Positions 50,750-61,357 are shown, counted from the stretch's first letter. The stretch: DNA of 64,000 nucleotides from Pseudomonas atagonensis (GCF_011369485.1 NZ_VXCA01000023.1:1-64000), one strand, 5' to 3'. Program-made: numbers and translations. The notes: a model not told the origin generated them from the letters alone.

Positions 50750-51868
50750 TCAATCGTGCAGGACGCTGGCGCTACCCGGGTCGAACAGCAGACCGGCTTG
50801 AGAGCCGACGGCAAAGCGCAGGCTCTGGTCGACGCAGTTGGGCGTACGCACAGTGAGACGCGAACCGTCGCTGAGGCTGACCTGATATTGCAGGTCGGTG
50901 CCGAGGTAGATCTGCGCTTCGATCCGGCACGGCAGCGCGGCGTCGGTTGCGGCCGACACCAGATGCAAACGTTCGGGGCGCACCGACAAGGTGACGCTGG
51001 CGCCGACTTGCACATCGCTGCACGGTTGCGCCGGCAGCGGGTGCCCCGCTGGGCCGGCGAACGACGCCTTACCGTTTTCCACGCGAGTGACGGTGCCTTC
51101 GATGAAATTGGTTTCGCCAATAAAATCGGCAACGAAGCGATTGCGCGGCCGTTCGTAAATGTCCTCGGGGCGCCCGACCTGCTGCACTTCGCCTTCAGAA
51201 AGCACGGCGATGCGGTCGGACATGGTCAGCGCTTCTTCCTGGTCGTGAGTGACGAAGATGAAAGTGATGCCGGTCTTGGCCTGGATGGTTTTCAGCTCTT
51301 CGCGCATCGCCTGACGCAGCTTCAGATCGAGCGCGGAAAGCGGCTCGTCGAGCAACAGCACTTTCGGATGCGGTGCCAACGCGCGGGCGAGGGCGACGCG
51401 TTGTTGCTGACCGCCAGAGAGTTGCGCCGGTTTGCGATTGGCGAAGCGCTCCATCTGCACCAGCGCGAGCATTTCGCGCACGCGCTCGGCGATTTGCGCC
51501 TTGGTGAGGACTTTGCCCATCGGCTGCGATTCGAGGCCGAAGGCCAGGTTTTCGGCGATGGTCATGTGCGGGAACAGCGCGTAATGCTGAAACACCGTGT
51601 TGACCGGGCGCTGGAAGGGCGGGCGGTCAGCGATGTTTTCGCCGTAGAGGAGAATCTCGCCTTCGGTGGGAAATTCGAAACCGGCGATCATCCGCAGCAG
51701 CGTGGTCTTGCCGCAGCCGGAAGGGCCGAGAAGGGTGAAGAATTCGTTGTCGCGGATGTCCAGATCGATGCTTTTCAGCGCCACTGGCCCGGTGTGTGGA
51801 TCACCGTAAACCTTGCGCACCGAGCGGATCGAGACCGCCAGCGTTTGCAGCGAATGCAGGGCATTCAT
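50750..51868 (-). CDS. ABC transporter ATP-binding protein, PotA/PotG family
   Basis: 372 residues. Walker A GPSGCGKTT near 53, Q-loop, signature LSGGQQQRVALARALA, Walker B VLLLDEP, then a C-terminal TOBE domain (about 290-370) usual for PotA/UgpC-type ATPases. First gene of the operon, divergent from the LysR regulator. Confidence 0.93.
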   Translation of the reverse strand: MNALHSLQTLAVSIRSVRKVYGDPHTGPVALKSIDLDIRDNEFFTLLGPSGCGKTTLLRMIAGFEFPTEGEILLYGENIADRPPFQRPVNTVFQHYALFPHMTIAENLAFGLESQPMGKVLTKAQIAERVREMLALVQMERFANRKPAQLSGGQQQRVALARALAPHPKVLLLDEPLSALDLKLRQAMREELKTIQAKTGITFIFVTHDQEEALTMSDRIAVLSEGEVQQVGRPEDIYERPRNRFVADFIGETNFIEGTVTRVENGKASFAGPAGHPLPAQPCSDVQVGASVTLSVRPERLHLVSAATDAALPCRIEAQIYLGTDLQYQVSLSDGSRLTVRTPNCVDQSLRFAVGSQAGLLFDPGSASVLHD

Positions 51869-52052
51869 GCGTTACCTCCGATTCCCCCATCGCCTGCGAC
51901 TCGCCATGAAAGGCGTTGCCGTCGGGCCATGGATATTATTTTTTTGGGCAGGATCGAGATTGCGTTCGGGTGTGAAACCAGCTGTTTTTTTATTCTGCTG
52001 TGGCTCGATTATCAGCCAGGGGTTGCGCGGGGCGACACTTCAATTTAAACAT

Positions 52053-52078
52053 GGCAGTTGTTAGTTTATTTAACAGCC
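52053..52078. promoter_or_regulatory. possible LysR-type site in the divergent promoter
   Basis: GGCAGTT and AACAGCC, 12 bp apart, form an imperfect inverted repeat with the T-N11-A feel of LysR sites, 17 bp before the regulator's start codon. The rest of the 51,869-52,094 gap is AT-rich promoter DNA. Confidence 0.4.
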
Positions 52079-52094
52079 AAAGGTGCCAGGAACC

Positions 52095-52997
52095 ATGCCC
52101 GACCACCGTTTGCCGCCGCTCAACGCGGTGCGTGCCTTTGATGCCGCCGCCCGTTTGGGCAGCTATGTCGAAGCCTCGAAAGCCCTGCACGTGACCCAGC
52201 CGGCGATTGGCCGTCATGTGAAATTGCTCGAGGACTGGCTGGGCATTCAATTGTTCGAGCGCACCTCGCGCGGGGTCAACCTGACGCCGGCGGGGGAGAA
52301 ATACCACCGAAAAATCAGTGCCGCGTTGCAACTGATCATCGAGGCCGGCAAAGAGACGCAACCCAAAGACGCCGAGCGCTGGCTGCGGATCATGGTGGTG
52401 CCGGGGTTCGCCAAGCGCTGGCTGATGCCAAGAATCGAAGCGCTGCGGCATTTGCGCCCCGGTCTGAAACTGGCCATTGAGCCGAACTCGACCTTCACCG
52501 AAGTGGATGGCAAAAGTGCCGATCTGGGCATCGTCTATGGCCTCGACGGGCAATACGCCGACTCACGGGAAACGCTGATTTGCCCGCGCGTATTTCCGAT
52601 TTGCACGCCGGCGTATCTGGCCAGTATCGAGCCGATCAACAGCCCGGCCGATCTGGTCAGACACGAACTGATCCACGTCGATGACGGCGAATGGTGGAAC
52701 CTGTGGTTTGCCGCGCACCACCTCGATACTCACCTGAATTCCGACATGCTCTACGTCAACAATGATCACGCGCTGTCAGTCGCCGAGAGCGGGCAGGGCA
52801 TTGCGCTGGCCAACGAGGTGCTGGTGCGCCATGAACTCGCTAGCGGCAAACTGGTGCGCGCGGTCGACGCGCAAGTGAAGCTTGAGAGTTATCGAGTGCT
52901 GACGCCGTCCGCCGAACTCTCGGCGGATGTGGCGTGGTTTGTTCGGTGGTTGAAAACCGAGCTGGAAGCGGATTTCCCCGAAGCGGTGATCAACTGA
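52095..52997 (+). CDS. LysR-family regulator, GcvA-like
   Basis: 300 residues from the ATG at 52095 (CCAGGA upstream). N-terminal HTH: PLNAVRAFDAAARLGSYVEASKALHVTQPAIGRHVKLLEDWLG, then the effector domain. The GcvA-type start (LPPLNALRAFDAAAR) is clear. Divergent from the polyamine-type ABC/amidase operon, so it probably regulates that operon in response to the transported compound. Confidence 0.9.
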   Translation: MPDHRLPPLNAVRAFDAAARLGSYVEASKALHVTQPAIGRHVKLLEDWLGIQLFERTSRGVNLTPAGEKYHRKISAALQLIIEAGKETQPKDAERWLRIMVVPGFAKRWLMPRIEALRHLRPGLKLAIEPNSTFTEVDGKSADLGIVYGLDGQYADSRETLICPRVFPICTPAYLASIEPINSPADLVRHELIHVDDGEWWNLWFAAHHLDTHLNSDMLYVNNDHALSVAESGQGIALANEVLVRHELASGKLVRAVDAQVKLESYRVLTPSAELSADVAWFVRWLKTELEADFPEAVIN

Positions 52998-55047
52998 GAC
53001 GGAAACGCGCGGTGTTGTCGCTCAGCGCCTTGCTGCCCTGGCTCAAGGTGTCTGCGGCGAGATTCACCGCCCGTGCGCCTTCGAGCAAGCGCACGGCCGC
53101 CTGATCGACTTGCTGGATATTGCCGCTGACCTCATCGGCGGTGCTCGCTTGTTCTTCAACGGCAGTGGCGATCTGCGCGAGAGTGTCGGTGACGCTTTGC
53201 ACCGCGCTGGCGATTTCTCCCAGACGTTCACCGAGGCCAGTGACCGACTCGGCATCGGTTTGCGCCTGACCGCACGCAGCTTCCATCAGGCTTACCGCTT
53301 CGTTGACGGTGGCGCGCAGGCTGTCGACCGTGCCGGCAATCTGCGCGGTGGACGATTGCGTGCGTTGCGACAGGCTGCGCACTTCATCGGCGACCACGGC
53401 GAATCCACGGCCCTGTTCACCGGCACGCGCCGCTTCAATCGCCGCGTTGAGCGCCAGCAGATTGGTTTGCTCGGCGACACCGCGAATGGTGTCGACCACC
53501 AGTTGAATCTGCTGGCCTTGCTCGCTGACCCGTCCGAGTGCGGCAGCGGTGTCGTTCAAGCGCTGATTGAGTTGTTGAATGCTTGCCGTGGTGCGTTGAC
53601 TGTCGCGACTGCTGTCGGCGGCGATGCGGCGGGTGTGTTGGGCGCTGCCGGAGGCTTGTTCGCAACTTTGTGCGACGCCTTGCGAGGTGGCGGCCAGTTG
53701 TGTGGCGGCAGCGGCGATCTGGCTGATCTGCAACTGCTGGGCTTCAACTTCGCCGAGGGCACCGCTGGAATGCTCGTTGAGGCTGCGTACCGCGTTACTC
53801 AGTTGCGAGGTCTCGTGATCGACGCCAAGCATGCTGCTGCGCAGTTGCACCACGGCGACGTTGAGCGCGGTGCTGATCGCCGCCAATTCATCGCGGCCCA
53901 CCACCGGCACTTGCAGGCTCAGATTGCCGTCGCGCAATGCTTCGGCGAGCACCGTAATGCCGCTGGCGCTGCGACGGATCGAGGCTTGCAGGCAGATGAA
54001 CAAGTACAGCGCCGCGAGCAGCAGGCAGCCGAAAACGGCGGCCACGAGGATGAACTGGCGGATCGCCGAGCCGTGGTAGTCATTAAGCCGTTGATCCAGC
54101 GACAGCAGCGATTGCTGGCGCAGCGCCGCGAGATCGCTCAACAACGCGTCGAGGCTGCGTTCGAAGTCTTCCGGTTTGAGATTGATGCTGCCACCGAACA
54201 CACCGTCATCGAGCACCTTCAAACCGCTGTCGAGGTGTTTGAGACTGTCATGGTATTGGCTGGCCCAACTCTGCTGGTCTTTCGGCAGGCGCGCTTCGAG
54301 CAGCGTGGCGGTTTTGACCAGTTGCTCGCGGGCATCGCCGATGCGGCTGCGCAGGTCGCGCAACTGCAAACGGCTCTGCAGGGTGAATTGGCCGGAGACC
54401 ACCGAAGCCTGGCCGACCGCTGCCAGGCGTCCGACGCGTTCGATCAGATCCGGCGCGTGTTGCGTGGAGATCTGCGTCAGCAGATAGGTTTCCAGCCACG
54501 GTGCGAGGGTCAGGCGATTGTCCATGACGATCTGTTCGCGCAACGCTTGCAGGGCGCTCAAGGCATTGGTGAAGCGGTCATAGCCGTCCGGCCACCAACC
54601 TACGCCGCTGAGGCTTTTTGAATCGAGGCCGTTGAGTGCGGTTTGCAGCGCATGATAACGCGTGAGGGTTTCACCTTCGGCGCCTTCAATTTTCAAGGCA
54701 TTGCCCAGATCGCTGATGGCTTGGGTAACCGCAGGCTGCACGGCGTCGAACGCGCCCATGGCAGCAAGGGTGGCTGGCGTCGGCTGGCGATTGGTTTCCG
54801 TGGCGCGCCAGCGGGCGGCGCGGTCACGCTGGGCGGCGAGCAGGTTGTCCAGCGCATCGAGGCTGAGCAACTGACGCACGCCGGCACGTTCGCCGGAAAT
54901 CAGATTGAGCTTGTCGCGATAGTCCTGGCCGATCATCAACAGGCTGCCGGCCAAAGGCAGGATAAACAGCAAAAACAACAGCTGGAATTTACGTGCGAAA
55001 CCAAACCGCCCCAGCAATTTGATCCCCGGTGAAAGGAAAGCCTGCAT
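52990..55047 (-). CDS. transmembrane methyl-accepting chemotaxis protein
   Basis: 685 residues from the ATG at 55047. TM1 at about 20-40 (LLFLLFILPLAGSLLM), a large periplasmic domain of about 290 residues (helical; nitrate/nitrite-type or double helical-bundle like), TM2 near 335-360 (FILVAAVFGCLLLAALYLF), HAMP, and the signalling hairpin with [35 protein letters not shown]. Its 3' end overlaps the LysR gene end by 8 bp. Ligand unknown. Confidence 0.9.
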   Translation of the reverse strand: MQAFLSPGIKLLGRFGFARKFQLLFLLFILPLAGSLLMIGQDYRDKLNLISGERAGVRQLLSLDALDNLLAAQRDRAARWRATETNRQPTPATLAAMGAFDAVQPAVTQAISDLGNALKIEGAEGETLTRYHALQTALNGLDSKSLSGVGWWPDGYDRFTNALSALQALREQIVMDNRLTLAPWLETYLLTQISTQHAPDLIERVGRLAAVGQASVVSGQFTLQSRLQLRDLRSRIGDAREQLVKTATLLEARLPKDQQSWASQYHDSLKHLDSGLKVLDDGVFGGSINLKPEDFERSLDALLSDLAALRQQSLLSLDQRLNDYHGSAIRQFILVAAVFGCLLLAALYLFICLQASIRRSASGITVLAEALRDGNLSLQVPVVGRDELAAISTALNVAVVQLRSSMLGVDHETSQLSNAVRSLNEHSSGALGEVEAQQLQISQIAAAATQLAATSQGVAQSCEQASGSAQHTRRIAADSSRDSQRTTASIQQLNQRLNDTAAALGRVSEQGQQIQLVVDTIRGVAEQTNLLALNAAIEAARAGEQGRGFAVVADEVRSLSQRTQSSTAQIAGTVDSLRATVNEAVSLMEAACGQAQTDAESVTGLGERLGEIASAVQSVTDTLAQIATAVEEQASTADEVSGNIQQVDQAAVRLLEGARAVNLAADTLSQGSKALSDNTARFRLS

Positions 55048-55380
55048 GCCCCATGACTCCTCTGGACACCACGCACCATCGGCGTGCATCGCGGTCGTCA
55101 GACCTTGATGTCGTGCCCTGCTAAAAGGCCTCGAAAGTTCACTCTCGCCCGCTCTGTAGGCCGGCTCTGTAGCGAAACTTCCCATTGTCGATCACCTTTG
55201 TAAGGCGACCGCGTTCAGGGACAGAAGCAAGGCAAGATTCAGACCATGGCGTTGCGCTATCACTTTGCGCACGACGATCTTTCAGTTAGTTAGCTGGCTA
55301 AGGGGATGGCGCTGGCGCACCGAAAAATGGCACATTGACGCACCTGCCTGCGTGCACCCATCTGCTGTCCGGAAATTTCC

Positions 55381-56598
55381 ATGGCTATCAGCAACGTTCA
55401 GACCGCCGCTGCTTCGGCGTCCGCTCCCTCTCAAAGCAGCCCTCTGGTGATGCGCATCATCGGCGCGGTGGCGCTGGCGCATTTGATCAACGATTTGATC
55501 CAGTCGGTACTGCCGTCGATCTACCCGATGCTCAAGGCCAATTACGATTTGAGTTTTACTCAGGTCGGCCTGATCACTTTGACCTTTCAACTGACCGCGT
55601 CGCTGTTGCAGCCGTGGGTCGGGTATCACACGGATCGTCATCCGAAGCCGTGGCTGTTGCCGGCCGGTTCAATCTGCACGCTGATCGGCATCGTGATGAT
55701 GTCGGTGGTTGGCAGTTTTCCATTGATTCTGTTGGCGGCGGCGCTGATCGGAATCGGCTCTTCGACCTTTCACCCTGAAGCGTCGCGCATTGCGCGGCTG
55801 GCCTCGGGTGGACGCTTTGGTCTGGCGCAATCGACGTTCCAGGTCGGCGGTAACGCCGGTTCCGCGTTTGGCCCGTTGCTGGCGGCGGCGATCATCATTC
55901 CGTTCGGTCAGGGCAACGTGGCGTGGTTTGGTCTGTTCGCGGTGTTTGCGCTGTTCGTGCTGTACCGCATCAGCCGCTGGTACGCCCATCACTTGAACCT
56001 GTTCAAGCTCAAGGCCGGGCAGGCGGCGACTCATGGGCTGTCGAAGGGCAGGGTGACCAGTGCGCTGGTGGTGCTTGGGCTGTTGGTGTTCTCCAAGTAT
56101 TTCTACATGGCTAGCCTGACCAGTTACTTCACGTTTTACCTGATCGAGAAGTTCGACCTGTCGGTGGCCAGTTCGCAGTTGCACTTGTTCCTGTTCCTTG
56201 GTGCGGTGGCGGCGGGGACGTTCTTCGGTGGGCCGATTGGCGACAAGATCGGCCGTAAGGCGGTGATCTGGTTCTCGATCCTCGGTGTGGCGCCGTTCAC
56301 GCTGCTGATGCCGCATGTCGACCTGTTCTGGACCAGCGTTCTGAGCGTGGTGATTGGCTTCATCCTCGCCTCGGCGTTCTCGGCGATTGTGGTTTATGCG
56401 CAGGAACTGGTGCCGGGCAATGTCGGGATGATTGCCGGGGTGTTCTTTGGTTTGATGTTTGGCTTCGGCGGGATTGGCGCGGCGTTGCTCGGGCATCTGG
56501 CGGATGTGCACGGGATTGAGTATGTGTATTTCCTGTGTTCGTTCCTGCCGTTGTTTGGCGTGTTGGCGATCTTCTTGCCGAAAACCAAAAAGGCCTGA
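55381..56598 (+). CDS. fsr: MFS exporter, fosmidomycin resistance (Fsr) type
   Basis: 405 residues, 12 membrane segments. Fsr-like signatures: AHLINDLIQSVLPSIYPMLKANYDLSFTQVGLI, SLLQPWVGYHTDRHPKPW, IGIGSSTFHPEASRIARLASGGRFGLAQSTFQVGGNAG. Known role of Fsr: drug/H+ antiport. The 55,048-55,380 gap upstream contains only an AT-balanced leader with a small inverted repeat TTAGctggCTAA. Confidence 0.87.
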   Translation: MAISNVQTAAASASAPSQSSPLVMRIIGAVALAHLINDLIQSVLPSIYPMLKANYDLSFTQVGLITLTFQLTASLLQPWVGYHTDRHPKPWLLPAGSICTLIGIVMMSVVGSFPLILLAAALIGIGSSTFHPEASRIARLASGGRFGLAQSTFQVGGNAGSAFGPLLAAAIIIPFGQGNVAWFGLFAVFALFVLYRISRWYAHHLNLFKLKAGQAATHGLSKGRVTSALVVLGLLVFSKYFYMASLTSYFTFYLIEKFDLSVASSQLHLFLFLGAVAAGTFFGGPIGDKIGRKAVIWFSILGVAPFTLLMPHVDLFWTSVLSVVIGFILASAFSAIVVYAQELVPGNVGMIAGVFFGLMFGFGGIGAALLGHLADVHGIEYVYFLCSFLPLFGVLAIFLPKTKKA

Positions 56599-56614
56599 TT
56601 TACACATGACCCAT

Positions 56615-56703
56615 TGTAGGAGTGAGCCTGCTCGCGATAGCGTTCGATCAGCTACAGATGTGCTGACTGACATACCGCTATCGCGAGCAGGCTCACTCCT
56701 ACA
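56615..56703. repeat. REP doublet (inverted pair)
   Basis: TGTAGGAGTGAGCCTGCTCG at the left and its inverse at the right with 28-bp perfect arms, 33 bp apart. Follows fsr by 16 bp. Confidence 0.92.
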
Positions 56704-56739
56704 GGGGGTTGGTGGTGTGACGGAGAATATTTCAGGCAC

Positions 56740-56769
56740 AAAAAAGCCGCGTATCGAACGCGGCTTTTT
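56740..56769. terminator. bidirectional terminator between fsr and ychF
   Basis: AAAAAAGCCGCGT-atcga-ACGCGGCTTTTT, perfect stem, immediately past the ychF stop on the minus strand. Confidence 0.93.
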
Positions 56770-56783
56770 CTTGGGTGCTGCTT

Positions 56784-57884
56784 TTACACGTTGAAGCGGA
56801 AGTGCATCACGTCGCCGTCTTTAACGATGTAGTCCTTGCCTTCCAGACGCCATTTACCGGCTTCTTTGGTACCGGCTTCGCCCTTGTACTGGATGAAGTC
56901 GTTGTAGGCGATGACTTCGGCGCGGATGAAGCCTTTCTCGAAGTCGGTGTGAATCACGCCGGCAGCCTGAGGTGCGGTAGCACCGACCTTGACGGTCCAG
57001 GCGCGGACTTCTTCGACACCGGCGGTGAAATAGGTCTGCAGGTGCAGCATCTCGTAGCCGGCGCGGATCACGCGGTTCAGGCCAGGCTCTTCCAGGCCCA
57101 GGGCCTCGAGGAACATGTCCTTCTCTTCGCCGTCGTCGAGTTCGGCGATTTCCGCTTCGATCTTGTTGCAGACCGGAACGACCATGGCGCCTTCTTCTTC
57201 GGCGATGGCCTTGACCACGTCCAGGTGCGGGTTGTTCTCGAAACCGTCTTCAGCGACGTTGGCGATGTACATGACCGGTTTGGTGGTCAGCAGGTGGAAG
57301 CCCTTGATCACTGCTTTTTCGTCAGCGCTCATGTTCTTCATCAGGCTGCGTGCAGGCTTGGCTTCGGTGAAGTGCGCGATCAGTTGCTCCAGCAGAGCCT
57401 TCTGAACGACGGCGTCCTTGTCACCGCCCTTGGCGTTGCGCGCGACTTTCTGCAGTTGCTTCTCGCAGCTGTCGAGGTCGGCGAAGATCAGTTCCAGGTC
57501 GATGATTTCGATGTCGCGCTTCGGGTCGACGCTGTTGGACACGTGGATCACGTTGTCGTCTTCGAAGCAGCGCACGACGTGAGCGATTGCGTCGGTCTCA
57601 CGGATGTTGGCGAGGAACTTGTTGCCCAGGCCTTCACCTTTCGAAGCGCCGGCAACCAGGCCCGCGATGTCGACGAATTCCATGGTGGTCGGCAGGATGC
57701 GCTTTGGATTGACGATGGCCGCCAATGCTTCCAGACGTGGGTCCGGCATCGGCACGATGCCGCTGTTCGGCTCGATGGTGCAGAAGGGGAAGTTCTCGGC
57801 CGCGATACCGGATTTGGTCAGGGCGTTGAACAGGGTGGACTTGCCGACGTTAGGCAGGCCGACGATGCCGCAATTGAATCCCAT
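56784..57884 (-). CDS. ychF: OBG-family ATPase YchF
   Basis: 366 residues: G1 motif GLPNVGKST near residue 9, GFNCGIVG start, [17 protein letters not shown] (switch region), [13 protein letters not shown] in place of the NKxD motif, and C-terminal TGS domain. Known: ribosome-associated ATPase in stress response. Followed by a terminator; pth lies 22 bp upstream. Confidence 0.96.
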   Translation of the reverse strand: MGFNCGIVGLPNVGKSTLFNALTKSGIAAENFPFCTIEPNSGIVPMPDPRLEALAAIVNPKRILPTTMEFVDIAGLVAGASKGEGLGNKFLANIRETDAIAHVVRCFEDDNVIHVSNSVDPKRDIEIIDLELIFADLDSCEKQLQKVARNAKGGDKDAVVQKALLEQLIAHFTEAKPARSLMKNMSADEKAVIKGFHLLTTKPVMYIANVAEDGFENNPHLDVVKAIAEEEGAMVVPVCNKIEAEIAELDDGEEKDMFLEALGLEEPGLNRVIRAGYEMLHLQTYFTAGVEEVRAWTVKVGATAPQAAGVIHTDFEKGFIRAEVIAYNDFIQYKGEAGTKEAGKWRLEGKDYIVKDGDVMHFRFNV

Positions 57885-57906
57885 GGTGTTTCCCCTCGGA
57901 GTAGAG

Positions 57907-58491
57907 TCAGGCCTTCTGGCTGTGCAGGTTTTTCATCGCGCGGTTCCATTCACCGTCGAGGATATCCGGCAGCACGCCGAGGGCAAAGTCGATGCTGGCA
58001 TCGAGTTTTTCCTGTTCGGCGCGAGGCGCACGACCCAGGACGAAATTTGAAACCATACTGGCGACGCCCGGGTGGCCGATGCCAAGCCGCAGGCGGTAGA
58101 ACGTATTCTGATTGCCCAATTGCGCAATGATGTCGCGCAACCCGTTGTGACCGCCATGGCCGCCGCCCTGCTTGAGCTTGGCAACGCCCGGAGGCAAGTC
58201 GAGTTCGTCATGCGCCACCAGAATTTCTTCAGGCTTGATGCGGAAGAAACCGGCGAGTGCCGCCACGGCCTGGCCGCTGCGGTTCATGTAGGTGGTGGGA
58301 ATCAGCAGACGAACATCCTGACCCTGATGCGAATAGCGCCCGGTCAGGCCGAAATATTTGCGATCGGCCACAAGGTTCACACCTTGTGCGGCTGCGATGC
58401 GCTCAACAAAAAGGGCCCCTGCGTTATGCCGGGTCTGGTCGTATTCGGCGCCTGGATTTCCCAGGCCAACGATCAGTTTGATGGCAGTCAC
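57907..58491 (-). CDS. pth: peptidyl-tRNA hydrolase
   Basis: 194 residues, GTG start. Motifs [19 protein letters not shown] (catalytic His about 23), [18 protein letters not shown] with catalytic Asp, and [11 protein letters not shown]. Hydrolyses peptidyl-tRNA released from ribosomes. Confidence 0.97.
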   Translation of the reverse strand: MTAIKLIVGLGNPGAEYDQTRHNAGALFVERIAAAQGVNLVADRKYFGLTGRYSHQGQDVRLLIPTTYMNRSGQAVAALAGFFRIKPEEILVAHDELDLPPGVAKLKQGGGHGGHNGLRDIIAQLGNQNTFYRLRLGIGHPGVASMVSNFVLGRAPRAEQEKLDASIDFALGVLPDILDGEWNRAMKNLHSQKA

Positions 58492-58509
58492 GATAGGGGC
58501 CCTTCCTTT

Positions 58510-58645
58510 GAGTGGTGAGTAACATCGCCGCGATCAGGGAAAGCGGCGAAAGTGGACGAAAATTGCTCATTTACCATGAATGTAAACTCCGCGTTCTCGC
58601 CCGCTTTCTCGCTACGTTCCAGTCCGCGATGTTACTTGCTCACTC
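58510..58645. repeat. long imperfect inverted repeat between pth and rplY
   Basis: GAGTGGTGAGTAACATCGC on the left pairs with GCGATGTTACTTGCTCACTC on the right; inside are further complementary pieces (GGGAAAGCGG / CCGCTTTCTC). The 136-bp unit occupies nearly all of the gap. Could be a dispersed element or a structured RNA between the genes. Confidence 0.6.
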
Positions 58646-58662
58646 AGGCTGAACAGAGTGAA

Positions 58663-59265
58663 TTACTCTGCTGCGCCTTCTTCGGTAGCTTCTGGAGCAA
58701 CACGTGGAGCGTGGACGTTGGCAACAGCCTTGTCATCGCCGTGTGCCAGAGCAACGAATTCAACGCCTTTCGGAGCTTTCAGATCCGACAGGTGAACGAT
58801 TGCGCCGATTTCCAGAGCCGACAGGTCGACTTCGATGAACTCAGGCAGATCTTTCGGCAGGCAGGTTACTTCGATTTCGTTCAGAACGTGCGAGATCTCG
58901 CCGCCTTTCTTGACCGGAGCTTCTTCACCGACGAAGTGAACTGGCACGATAGCGGTCAGTTTCTGGCCAGCTACAACGCGCACGAAGTCAGCGTGCATCA
59001 CGTGGCCTTTGGCCGGGTGACGCTGCAGAGCCTTGATGATTACGTTTTGCTTGGTGCCGCCAACGTTCAGTTCGATAACGTGGCTGTAAGCCACGTCGTT
59101 TTCGAGCAGTTTGGCAACTTCTTTGGCCAGCATGCTGATGGATTCAGGGGCTTTATCGCCACCGTAAACAACAGCTGGAACCAGAGCGGCGAGACGACGC
59201 AGGCGGCGGCTCGCACCTTTCCCCAGGTCGGAACGCACTTCAGCATTCAGAGTAAAATCGTTCAT
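58663..59265 (-). CDS. rplY: 50S ribosomal protein L25 (CTC form)
   Basis: 200 residues: N-terminal L25 domain ([32 protein letters not shown]) and C-terminal TL5/CTC domain ending in the acidic tail [11 protein letters not shown]. Binds 5S rRNA. Confidence 0.96.
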   Translation of the reverse strand: MNDFTLNAEVRSDLGKGASRRLRRLAALVPAVVYGGDKAPESISMLAKEVAKLLENDVAYSHVIELNVGGTKQNVIIKALQRHPAKGHVMHADFVRVVAGQKLTAIVPVHFVGEEAPVKKGGEISHVLNEIEVTCLPKDLPEFIEVDLSALEIGAIVHLSDLKAPKGVEFVALAHGDDKAVANVHAPRVAPEATEEGAAE

Positions 59266-59330
59266 TTTGTATCTCCAAAATAGCCATGACCGGAATGACG
59301 TTTGCGACCAGCGCCAAACACGGTATGGGC

Positions 59331-59374
59331 AAAAAAGCCCCGCCCCGACAGGTATGCCGGGGCGGGGCGCTTTT
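59331..59374 (-). terminator. strong terminator between prs and rplY
   Basis: GCCCCGCCCCGaca-ggta-tgCCGGGGCGGGGC with AAAAAA/TTTT flanks, an 11-bp GC-rich stem in the gap of 142 bp. Confidence 0.88.
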
Positions 59375-59407
59375 CGTCAACGAGACAATTCGAGAAGGGC
59401 AGGACCC

Positions 59408-60349
59408 TTAACGGAACATCGCGCTGATCGATTCTTCATTGCTGATGCGGCGAACCGCTTCGGCAACAACCGGTGCGATATCCAGTTGACGGATACGTGC
59501 ACAGGCTTGTGCTGCAGCGGACAGCGGGATGGTGTTAGTCACCACCAGCTCGTCCAGCACGGAATTTTCGATATTCTCGATGGCCCGGCCCGACAGCACA
59601 GGGTGTGTGCAGTAGGCAAAGACCTTGGCTGCGCCATGCTCTTTCAGGGCCTTGGCCGCGTGGCACAGGGTGCCGGCGGTATCGACCATGTCATCGACCA
59701 GAATGCAGGTACGCCCTTCGACATCACCAATGATATGCATCACTTCAGAGTGATTGGCTTTCTCACGGCGTTTGTCGATGATCCCGAGATCCACGCCCAG
59801 GGATTTGGCAACAGCACGTGCACGCACGACGCCACCAATGTCCGGGGACACGATCATCAGGTTTTCGAAGCGCTGATCTTCAATGTCATCCACCAGAACC
59901 GGGGAGCCGTAGATGTTATCTACCGGAATATCGAAGAAACCCTGAATCTGGTCAGCATGCAGATCAACCGTGAGAACACGGTCGATGCCGACTACGGTAA
60001 GCATGTCAGCAACGACTTTCGCGCTGATAGCCACACGTGCGGAACGCGGACGGCGATCCTGACGGGCATAACCAAAATAAGGAATAACAGCAGTGATACG
60101 AGTAGCCGAGGAGCGGCGGAAGGCATCAGCCATCACTACCAGTTCCATCAGGTTGTCGTTGGTCGGGGCGCAGGTCGGCTGAATAATGAAAACGTCTTTA
60201 CCGCGAACGTTTTCATTGATCTCGGCTGTAATTTCGCCGTCGGAAAACTTGCCGACAGAGATGTCACCGAGAGGGATATGCAGCTGACGTACGACACGCC
60301 GAGCCAGATCGGGGTTAGCATTCCCCGTAAAGACCATCATCTTGGACAC
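59408..60349 (-). CDS. prs: ribose-phosphate pyrophosphokinase
   Basis: 313 residues, GTG start. PRPP synthase motifs: [34 protein letters not shown], and the PRPP loop [14 protein letters not shown] near 220. Makes PRPP from ribose 5-phosphate and ATP. Confidence 0.97.
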   Translation of the reverse strand: MSKMMVFTGNANPDLARRVVRQLHIPLGDISVGKFSDGEITAEINENVRGKDVFIIQPTCAPTNDNLMELVVMADAFRRSSATRITAVIPYFGYARQDRRPRSARVAISAKVVADMLTVVGIDRVLTVDLHADQIQGFFDIPVDNIYGSPVLVDDIEDQRFENLMIVSPDIGGVVRARAVAKSLGVDLGIIDKRREKANHSEVMHIIGDVEGRTCILVDDMVDTAGTLCHAAKALKEHGAAKVFAYCTHPVLSGRAIENIENSVLDELVVTNTIPLSAAAQACARIRQLDIAPVVAEAVRRISNEESISAMFR

Positions 60350-60394
60350 GCGCAGTACCTAGAGGCTGAGGGTAACCTGGATGAGTATAGAAAA

Positions 60395-60469
60395 TGGCAG
60401 GGGCGGCTGGATTCGAACCAACGCATGGCAGGATCAAAACCTGCTGCCTTACCGCTTGGCGACGCCCCT
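60395..60469 (-). tRNA. tRNA-Gln (anticodon TTG)
   Basis: 75 nt with encoded CCA. Acceptor stem AGGGGCG/CGCCCCT, D-arm GCCAAGCGGTAAGGC, anticodon loop TTTTGAT, T-arm GGTTCGAATCC. Sits between prs and ispE as in other pseudomonads. Confidence 0.95.
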
Positions 60470-60505
60470 GTATCTGTTGCATCAAGTGCCGAGCACCTGG
60501 TTCCT

Positions 60506-61357
60506 TTAGAGCAGACTTTGCAACTTGCGGTGCAACATCGAAACGTTGCTGCCTTTCGCTACAAACCCTGTAAGGGTCTCTGTCAGAAGGGCCGAGACTT
60601 TATCAGCTTCAGCTTTGCTTGGGAAGCCCCCAAACACACAACTTCCAGTTCCGGTGAGCTTTGCTTCGGTAAATTTACCTAACAAATCCAATGCGTTACG
60701 TACTTCTGGGTAACGCCTTGCAACCACCGGCAAGCAGTCATTTCGACTGTTTCCCTCGGGAACGGGGCGCACTTTAATGGGCGGCGTGTTACGTGTCAAC
60801 AAAGGATCGGAAAAAATTTCTGCCGTACTTACAGAGACTTGCGGTACGAGGACCAGATACCACGGTTCTTCGGGATCGACGGGGGTGAGTTTTTCGCCCA
60901 CGCCCTCGGCAAACGCCGCATGACCTCGAACGAAAACCGGCACGTCGGCGCCAAGCGTCAGGCCCAGCGCGGCCAGGTGATCTTCATCCCAACCCAGTTG
61001 CCACAGGTGATTGAGCCCGAGCAATGTGGTCGCCGCATTCGAGCTGCCGCCACCGATGCCGCCGCCCATAGGCAGAACTTTATCAATCCAGATATCGATA
61101 CCGAGCGAGCAACCGGACTGTTGCTGGAGAGTTTTTGCCGCGCGCACGATCAGATTGCTGTCATGCGGAACGCCTTCGAATTCAGTGTGCAGCTGAATCA
61201 CGCCGTCATCGCGCACGGCAAAGGTAATTTCATCGCCGTAATCGACAAACTGAAACAGTGTCTGCAGCTCGTGATAACCGTCTTCACGGCGCCCCAGAAT
61301 GTGCAGCATCAGATTGAGTTTGGCCGGCGAGGGCAGGGTCAGGCGTGCAGGGGTCAT
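60506..61357 (-). CDS. ispE: 4-diphosphocytidyl-2-C-methyl-D-erythritol kinase
   Basis: 283 residues of the GHMP kinase family: [11 protein letters not shown] at the start, [17 protein letters not shown] nucleotide loop near 90, [10 protein letters not shown] near the C-terminus. Isoprenoid (MEP) pathway enzyme. 3-bp gap to lolB. Confidence 0.97.
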   Translation of the reverse strand: MTPARLTLPSPAKLNLMLHILGRREDGYHELQTLFQFVDYGDEITFAVRDDGVIQLHTEFEGVPHDSNLIVRAAKTLQQQSGCSLGIDIWIDKVLPMGGGIGGGSSNAATTLLGLNHLWQLGWDEDHLAALGLTLGADVPVFVRGHAAFAEGVGEKLTPVDPEEPWYLVLVPQVSVSTAEIFSDPLLTRNTPPIKVRPVPEGNSRNDCLPVVARRYPEVRNALDLLGKFTEAKLTGTGSCVFGGFPSKAEADKVSALLTETLTGFVAKGSNVSMLHRKLQSLL

